In this document: positions 23,688 through 28,135 of the stretch, piece after piece | Position numbering within the stretch: position 1 is the first letter of the stretch | Layout of the letters: each line of letters begins with the position of its first letter | Source of the DNA: Bdellovibrionaceae bacterium UBA2316 | GTDB taxonomy: Bacteria > Bdellovibrionota > Bdellovibrionia > Bdellovibrionales > Bdellovibrionaceae | Reading direction: 5' to 3' | Assembly (NCBI GenBank): GCA_002345205.1 | Contig: DDVI01000045.1 | Coordinates: 1-28,135 of the forward strand | DNA: 28,135 nucleotides | Program-made: the position numbers and the translations under genes | Notes under the pieces: generated by a model | The model's database searches: none | Told to the model about the DNA's origin: nothing | The model's input: only the letters and a program-made list of their open reading frames with translations

Positions 23688-25060
23688 AACAAGTTGAAAA
23701 GCCAACCACAGAAAACAAAGTTCATTTTATTAGCCTAGGTTGCCCAAAAAATTTGGTCGACACAGAAATCATGGTGGGAACACTAATGAAAGACGGCTAC
23801 AAAATCGTAGCTGACGAAGACGAAGCGGATACGGTTATTATCAACACGTGCGGCTTCATTGAAGATTCAAAACGGGAATCTATTCAAAGAATCCTTGAAA
23901 TGGGCGAACTGAAAAAACAAGGTAAAATCAAGCGTCTTGTGGTGGCGGGATGCTTAACTCAGAGATACAAATCTGATATCGTAGATGAATTACCAGAGGC
24001 AGACTTGTTCGTTGGCTCGGGCGAATTTCAAAACATCGACAAAATTCTAGATGAAAACAAAAAAGGTAGCGAAAAGAAGACGTTCTTTAATTTGCCTACG
24101 TATTTGCAAGACTCATCTACTCCGCGTGTGAATACTCAGCCAAAGCACCGTGCTTATTTGAAAATTTCTGAAGGATGTTTAAAACGTTGTGCATTTTGCG
24201 CGATTCCTTTGATTCGTGGCAATTTACAATCACGTACGATCGAAAACGTGGTGAACGAAGCTAAATTATTAGTTGCCGGAGGCGTAAAAGAAATCATCAT
24301 TATTTCTCACGACTTTACAGATTATGGTTGGGATCTAAAACGTAAGAATCCAGAAGCCAAAGAATCTCCGTATGAGTTACTAAAAGCCCTTGACCAAGTC
24401 GAAGGCTTACAGTGGATTCGTTTGTTGTACTTGTATCCAGACGGTTTAGATATCGAGACGTTAAAACTCATTAAAAACTCTAAGAAAATCGTTAAATATT
24501 TTGATATGCCACTTCAACATATCAACAATGAAGTGCTTAAAAAAATGAATCGTAAAATGACCAAAGAAGAGATCGTGGATGTTATTAAAAACATTCGCAC
24601 ATTGATGCCGGAAGCGATTATCCGTACTCAGTTTATCGTGGGTTTCCCCGGTGAAACTGAGGAACAGTTCAACGAACTAGTTGAGTTCATCAAAGAACAC
24701 GAATTCGAACGTGTGGGTTGTTTCTCGTATTCTCCTGAGGAAAATACACCCGCTGGTAAAATGGTGGATCAATTAGACGATGAAACTAAACAACGTCGTC
24801 ATGATATACTAATGAAGACTCAGCAAAAGATTTCTAAGAAACTACAAAAACGTATGATCGGTAAAATTTTAGACGTTGTCGTTGAAGGCTTAAGCGAAGA
24901 AACAGATCTGTTATTACAGGGTCGTAATTCACAGCAAGCTCCTGAAATTGATGGTGTGACATTAATCAACTCTGGAACAGCGGACGTCGGACAAATCGTG
25001 AAAGTGCGTATTACAGATAGCTTAGAATACGATTTAATCGGCGAGATCGTAGAAGAGTAA
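23684..25060 (+). CDS. rimO: Ribosomal protein S12 methylthiotransferase RimO
   Basis: Radical SAM enzyme that adds a methylthio group to Asp88 of ribosomal protein S12. The 458 residues have an N-terminal UPF0004 domain with cluster cysteines C20, C56 and C90, a radical SAM CxxxCxxC (C165, C169, C172) in GCLKRCAFCAIP, and a C-terminal TRAM domain (about 390-458). MiaB, the tRNA paralogue, is the alternative. SLGCPKNLVDTE (18-28) and the IPLIRG stretch after the cluster favour RimO. It starts inside the lolA stop. Confidence 0.93.
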   Translation: MKQVEKPTTENKVHFISLGCPKNLVDTEIMVGTLMKDGYKIVADEDEADTVIINTCGFIEDSKRESIQRILEMGELKKQGKIKRLVVAGCLTQRYKSDIVDELPEADLFVGSGEFQNIDKILDENKKGSEKKTFFNLPTYLQDSSTPRVNTQPKHRAYLKISEGCLKRCAFCAIPLIRGNLQSRTIENVVNEAKLLVAGGVKEIIIISHDFTDYGWDLKRKNPEAKESPYELLKALDQVEGLQWIRLLYLYPDGLDIETLKLIKNSKKIVKYFDMPLQHINNEVLKKMNRKMTKEEIVDVIKNIRTLMPEAIIRTQFIVGFPGETEEQFNELVEFIKEHEFERVGCFSYSPEENTPAGKMVDQLDDETKQRRHDILMKTQQKISKKLQKRMIGKILDVVVEGLSEETDLLLQGRNSQQAPEIDGVTLINSGTADVGQIVKVRITDSLEYDLIGEIVEE

Positions 25061-25614
25061 TGAACAGAGGCGCAATGAACTTATTTGTCTTGTGGACCGA
25101 AAGTTATGGGGAGGCACTTAAGGTTGCAAACCAGCTAGCGATTCATGGCGGGCATATTTTAGATTGTTCAGTCATTGGTAAATGGTCACAGGTCATGATT
25201 CACTTTGAAAAACTAGAAAGTGAAAAACATTTTTCTAGTTTGCAATTAAACCCAGGCCACAAAAAAGCCTGGATTCCTGGTTTGAAAGCCCAAATCATCG
25301 AAAGTTACCTAAGCCTAAGCTCAAACAAAGTCGCAGATTTCTTGTTTTCCATAGAGACGCCCTTCGTTGGTGATGTGTTTGAGTTATTGCAGAACTTGAA
25401 CTTAGAAATTTATCCAATCGTTGATTTTCGTTTATTGCGTTTTAGCGAGCCGAAAACATTATTGCTGCTAACAGGGTCTGACAAGGATTCTGATCAATTG
25501 CAGGTCATCCTAGAGAATATAAAGGCCCAAGGTAAAAACGGATTCCATTTCGAAATGACGAAATCGGTCGTGCCAGCGGTTAAAGAATTGTTCCACCACG
25601 TGGAAAGTACGTAA
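25060..25614 (+). CDS. Small protein of unknown function with two similar halves
   Basis: 184 residues, cytoplasmic by sequence (no signal peptide or membrane helix). It begins at TAATG overlapping the rimO stop; an in-frame ATG at 25075 has a better ribosome site (AGAGG, 4 bases away) and removes 5 residues. Residues 10-55 and 96-150 each show the same order: acidic turn, helix, strand, strand (ESYGEALKVANQLAIHGGHI then SQVMIHFEKL; ETPFVGDVFELLQNLNLEI then KTLLLLTGSD). This suggests an internal duplication of a beta-alpha-beta-beta unit, broadly like ferredoxin-like or microcompartment folds. The gene converges with the TPR gene, with 4 bases between stops. Function unknown. Confidence 0.6.
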   Translation: MNRGAMNLFVLWTESYGEALKVANQLAIHGGHILDCSVIGKWSQVMIHFEKLESEKHFSSLQLNPGHKKAWIPGLKAQIIESYLSLSSNKVADFLFSIETPFVGDVFELLQNLNLEIYPIVDFRLLRFSEPKTLLLLTGSDKDSDQLQVILENIKAQGKNGFHFEMTKSVVPAVKELFHHVEST

Positions 25615-25618
25615 AGCC

Positions 25619-26782
25619 CTAATTTCCGCAAATTTCAGCTAAAGCATCAATCTTCTTGGCCCACTCGCCTTGCTTCACCGATCGTGCAAAGGAGGATGCT
25701 TTACGACCAATAAACGAGTATTTTTTGTTAAATACGCACGATTTTTTCAGACCCACCAGAGTTTCCGCAAATTTTTGGATTTGGTAACTGGATGATGTAT
25801 AACCGACCCAGCATTTTTCAACGAAATCGTTAATCTTCACGCAGCGGTTATAGTATTTAAAGGCATCAATGAAGTTCTTTTGTTCTTCTAGGAACTGAGC
25901 ATAGTTTAATTGGTTGATATCTGATTTTGGAAACTTATCGGCCGCTAATTGAAGCTGTTGTTTGGCCTTTGGAATGTCAGCAATGTTTTTATAGACGATT
26001 CCTAGATTTGAATAATTTTGTGGAACCTTAGGGTCGGCTTGAATTGCTTTACGGCAATAAGTTTGCGCTTGGTCTGTAATTCCATCCTTTGTGTTAATGT
26101 CACAAAGATGGGTCAGGTATTCTGCCTTTTCTCCCGTACGCTTTATAAGATCTTGATAAATTAGGCGTAATTCGTAATAGTTTGAACCCTTTTCGTATAT
26201 TTCAACTAGACCGTTAATAGCGGGCATATACACGGGGTTCGCCTCAGTCGCCCGGCGAAAATATTCTTTAGCTTCGCGATCTTTCTTTTTTCTAAGCTGT
26301 GATAGGCCTAGATAAGTTAATGCTTCGAAATTTTGCTCGTTCTTTGCAAGCACAAGATTAGCGGCTTTCATGGATTCAAAATAATCGGTGTTTAAATAAT
26401 GAGCCTTTGTTAACAACACAAGCTCTGCTTCAGATAAATGTTCGATGTTTTGCCAAAGGATTTCCGTCGCTTTCGAGTACTTTTTTTCTAGAATAAATTT
26501 AGTGGCTTGGGTTGCATAGGTTTCTTTTGCTGGAGTCGGCGGAGTTGTAACTAACGTTGGTGAAGGCTTTGCGGGCGCGATCCCGGTTTGAGGCGTTGGG
26601 GCCGGGGATTTCTCGATTGGCTTTGTCTTATTTTGAGGCGCTGGACCTTCAATTTTTGTGTCTTCCACCTCGTCTAGAATTAACTCTTCTTCTGAAAATG
26701 CCGAATTAATGGCAAAGAGACAGCATAGAATAATTTTTAGACACGTGTTTGCTCTTTGAGAATCGAAATTTAGTAGAGGCAT
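25619..26782 (-). CDS. Exported TPR-repeat protein
   Basis: 387 residues. The signal peptide has an unusually long n-region (about 1-14) and a hydrophobic core (15-27), with cleavage near SAFS. A Pro/Lys/Thr-rich linker (about 45-85) leads into tetratricopeptide repeats covering about 88-385; motif-like helix pairs include EALTYLGLSQLRKKKDREAK and PQNYSNLGIVYKNIADIPKA. TPR proteins scaffold protein complexes, here probably in the periplasm or outer membrane. The ATG at 26782 is the only workable start and has no ribosome site. A perfect TATAAT 7 bases before it suggests a leaderless transcript. It is divergent from the pilin-like gene only 27 bases away. Confidence 0.8.
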   Translation of the reverse strand: MPLLNFDSQRANTCLKIILCCLFAINSAFSEEELILDEVEDTKIEGPAPQNKTKPIEKSPAPTPQTGIAPAKPSPTLVTTPPTPAKETYATQATKFILEKKYSKATEILWQNIEHLSEAELVLLTKAHYLNTDYFESMKAANLVLAKNEQNFEALTYLGLSQLRKKKDREAKEYFRRATEANPVYMPAINGLVEIYEKGSNYYELRLIYQDLIKRTGEKAEYLTHLCDINTKDGITDQAQTYCRKAIQADPKVPQNYSNLGIVYKNIADIPKAKQQLQLAADKFPKSDINQLNYAQFLEEQKNFIDAFKYYNRCVKINDFVEKCWVGYTSSSYQIQKFAETLVGLKKSCVFNKKYSFIGRKASSFARSVKQGEWAKKIDALAEICGN

Positions 26783-26789
26783 TGGTATT

Positions 26790-26817
26790 ATTATACAAGA
26801 AAGTGAGTGATGGTCGA
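26790..26817 (-). promoter_or_regulatory. Promoter of the TPR gene, predicted leaderless
   Basis: On the minus strand TATAAT (26790-26795) is 7 bases before the ATG. TCGACC (26812-26817) is a fair -35 (4 of 6) at 16 bases. The -35 lies inside the divergent pilin-like gene. The same 7-base gap as at deoC argues for a leaderless start. Confidence 0.5.
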
Positions 26818-27745
26818 GTCCAAATTTTCGTCTTCATTACGATTAAACAATAAGGGGCAGGGTATGATCGAATACATACTCTTATTGGTTATTACGATCA
26901 GCATGATATTGCTGGCGATGGCGAATCTATTTAAACCAATGCAAAATTTTTTGCAGAACTTCATGGGAACTTATGTCGCGTGTTTGCTGACCTCCGGTGA
27001 GCTTCCCGCAATTCGTACGGAAAATACAATGCGAGACCAAGACCCAAAATGTAGTTTTTCTATGACGGGCGGAAACGGTACTCCAGGAAGTGGCGGACCA
27101 GGCTCTGGTGGAAACAACAATCCAAACGGAAATGGAAATAATGGTAACAATGGTAACGGTAGCAATGGCAATAATGCCAATGGTGGCGATGGAACCAGCG
27201 GTAGTGGTTCCGGTGATGGCAGTAACGTAAATGGCGGCAACGGAAACGGCGGAGCAGGGTCATACGCGGGTTCGAGAAGCCGTAGAAGTGGTATCGGAAA
27301 GAGTGCCTTTCTAAGGCGTTCCTCAGATGGAGGCGCTGGCAGCAGTGATGACGGTTCAGCAGGTGGAACTCGTTATGTGAACAACCTAGATAGAAACAAA
27401 GACGATCGATTCTTTAGAAATCGACAAAAAACTACGCAGCTAAGTAATCGTAATGGGCGGGGAGTTTTCCTAACCGGTTTGACCGAAGAGGAACAAAAAA
27501 AAATCGAGAGAAAAATACAATCTGAGCCACGCACGCTTCCTAAAAGTAGTGAAGAATTTTCAGTTCCTGGTAAAAAATCGATCGTTAAACCACCCCCTGA
27601 AAAAAAGAAATTTACTTCAGAAGAAAAAGAAGAATCGTTTACGATAGGAAGCTTTTTCAAATATATTTTGATAGCAGTAATATTGCTCTTGATACTGATA
27701 TTGGGTGGTGGTCAGGCTTTCGAAATGTCCAAAACAATGGAATAG
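26810..27745 (+). CDS. Pilin-like protein with class III signal sequence, Gly/Asn-rich middle and C-terminal anchor
   Basis: 311 residues from the ATG (a GTG just before would add one). Residues 10-42 form a Flp/class III prepilin N terminus: basic NNKGQGMIEYILL followed by a hydrophobic helix, with likely cleavage by a TadV-like peptidase next to the Lys-Gly-Gln. Flp pilins usually have 50-80 residues. Here a Gly/Asn/Ser low-complexity region (about 87-155), a charged region and a second membrane helix (about 284-302) follow, ending with a 10-residue tail. The two cysteines near 58 and 81 could pair. No other Tad gene is visible here. Roles from pilin-like surface protein to assembly accessory are possible. 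Confidence 0.75.
   Translation: MVESKFSSSLRLNNKGQGMIEYILLLVITISMILLAMANLFKPMQNFLQNFMGTYVACLLTSGELPAIRTENTMRDQDPKCSFSMTGGNGTPGSGGPGSGGNNNPNGNGNNGNNGNGSNGNNANGGDGTSGSGSGDGSNVNGGNGNGGAGSYAGSRSRRSGIGKSAFLRRSSDGGAGSSDDGSAGGTRYVNNLDRNKDDRFFRNRQKTTQLSNRNGRGVFLTGLTEEEQKKIERKIQSEPRTLPKSSEEFSVPGKKSIVKPPPEKKKFTSEEKEESFTIGSFFKYILIAVILLLILILGGGQAFEMSKTME
27075..27260 (+). repeat. Low-complexity Gly/Asn/Ser-coding tract
   Basis: Imperfect repeats of 3-9 bases (units such as AATGGTAAC and GGTAGCAATGGC) inside the pilin-like gene code for the Gly/Asn/Ser-rich segment. Such tracts can expand or shrink by slippage. The long open frames on the opposite strand here are by-products of the repeat. Confidence 0.7.
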
Positions 27746-27836
27746 TTATCATGCCTGCTTTCATAGCAACGCAAAGAGTCTACTTTAAAAAAAGTACAAA
27801 TTTCTATTTTACTCCACTTATTTCCTTGAAACAAAA

Positions 27837-28135
27837 ATGGACCTCAGAGATAAGCATTTTGTGTCCACAATTTTTGCTATCAACAAAAAAAAACTTTTCA
27901 CTTTAGACGAAGCAAATGAGCTTCTTCCGCTAGTTATCAAGTTAACTGAGGATTCTAGTCGACAGGTGAAAAAGTTAATTAACCAGCTCGAAGCTTTTCC
28001 TGACAAAAAGAATCAGAAGGTCGTGGAACTTGAAGAGCAAGTAAATAAACTAATCGAACTTTGGCAGACTAAAATTGAAAAATTAGGTTTACGTCCAAAA
28101 GGTTTATGGCTATGCGATTTCGACAATGGCGCAGG
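27837..28135 (+). CDS. DUF2203-family protein, N-terminal part
   Basis: The frame runs from ATG 27837 to the window edge and gives 99 residues. LFTLDEANELLPLV (20-33), a helical region with many Lys/Glu and KGLWLCDFDNG near the end match DUF2203, a small family of unknown function with a conserved Leu-rich N terminus. No ribosome site is seen; a GTG at 27861 is an alternative start. The 91 bases before it hold only A/T-rich sequence with a weak hairpin. Confidence 0.7.
   Translation, partial: MDLRDKHFVSTIFAINKKKLFTLDEANELLPLVIKLTEDSSRQVKKLINQLEAFPDKKNQKVVELEEQVNKLIELWQTKIEKLGLRPKGLWLCDFDNGA

Noticed and set aside
26971..27263. Two open frames opposite the Gly/Asn-rich tract
   Set aside because: Products are Pro/Leu or His/Arg/Tyr low-complexity strings caused by the repeat on the other strand.
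27778..27800. Hairpin of ACTTT/AAAGT type after the pilin-like gene
   Set aside because: Stem is short and A/T only, without a U-tract; not a convincing terminator.
1..28135. tRNA, rRNA, CRISPR array, insertion sequence or phage genes
   Set aside because: I looked through the intergenic gaps and gene products on both strands and saw no cloverleaf, spaced repeats, transposase or phage protein.

Overview
The window is a densely packed bacterial chromosome segment of moderate to low GC (about 40-43 % by eye), with no phage, transposon, CRISPR or RNA gene. No intergenic stretch exceeds 300 bases; the longest are 18425-18713 and 7588-7857. The layout fits Bdellovibrionota (Bdellovibrio/Pseudobdellovibrio-like predatory bacteria). 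The reasons are a fused NadD-RsfS protein, ribosomal protein L21 with a long lysine-rich tail, a split propionyl/acyl-CoA carboxylase, many exported proteases and hypothetical proteins, PilT, and a nucleoside-salvage operon. This placement is inference from gene content, not a database result.

Left part (1-7.6 kb): the end of an upstream gene, one exported protein of unknown function, then a minus-strand block. That block is asparaginyl-tRNA synthetase (asnS), a carboxyltransferase, a biotin carboxylase and a separate biotin-carrier protein. The last three form one acyl-CoA carboxylase. A lipoprotein subtilisin lies upstream of asnS and ends in its own terminator.

Middle part (7.8-16.7 kb): a secreted S9 prolyl-oligopeptidase-type peptidase with an operator-like palindrome over its promoter, a small exported protein, and a large exported protein with a glycosyltransferase-B-like look. 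Next is the deoC-pdp-punA operon (minus strand), which breaks nucleosides down to bases and glyceraldehyde-3-phosphate plus acetaldehyde. It starts from an almost consensus promoter that would give a leaderless mRNA. A small membrane-associated protein and pilT then converge on a bidirectional terminator that lies inside the small protein's reading frame.

Right part (16.9-25.6 kb, plus strand): a long translation and ribosome-assembly cluster: RNase G/E, L21, L27, ObgE, NadD-RsfS fusion, RlmH, ComF-like phosphoribosyltransferase, LolA-like carrier, RimO and a small unknown protein. Many junctions overlap by 1-4 bases. Two long imperfect palindromes with a shared core, one after the RNase gene and one before obgE, look like members of a dispersed repeat family.

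The end (25.6-28.1 kb) has an exported TPR protein, divergent from a pilin-like protein with a class III signal sequence, a Gly/Asn-rich middle and a C-terminal membrane anchor. The window closes with the start of a DUF2203-family gene.

I did not find a clearly new defence or mobile system. The most interesting points are the fusion and tail architectures, the leaderless-promoter pattern, the intragenic terminator, the palindromic repeats and the exported GT-B-like protein.
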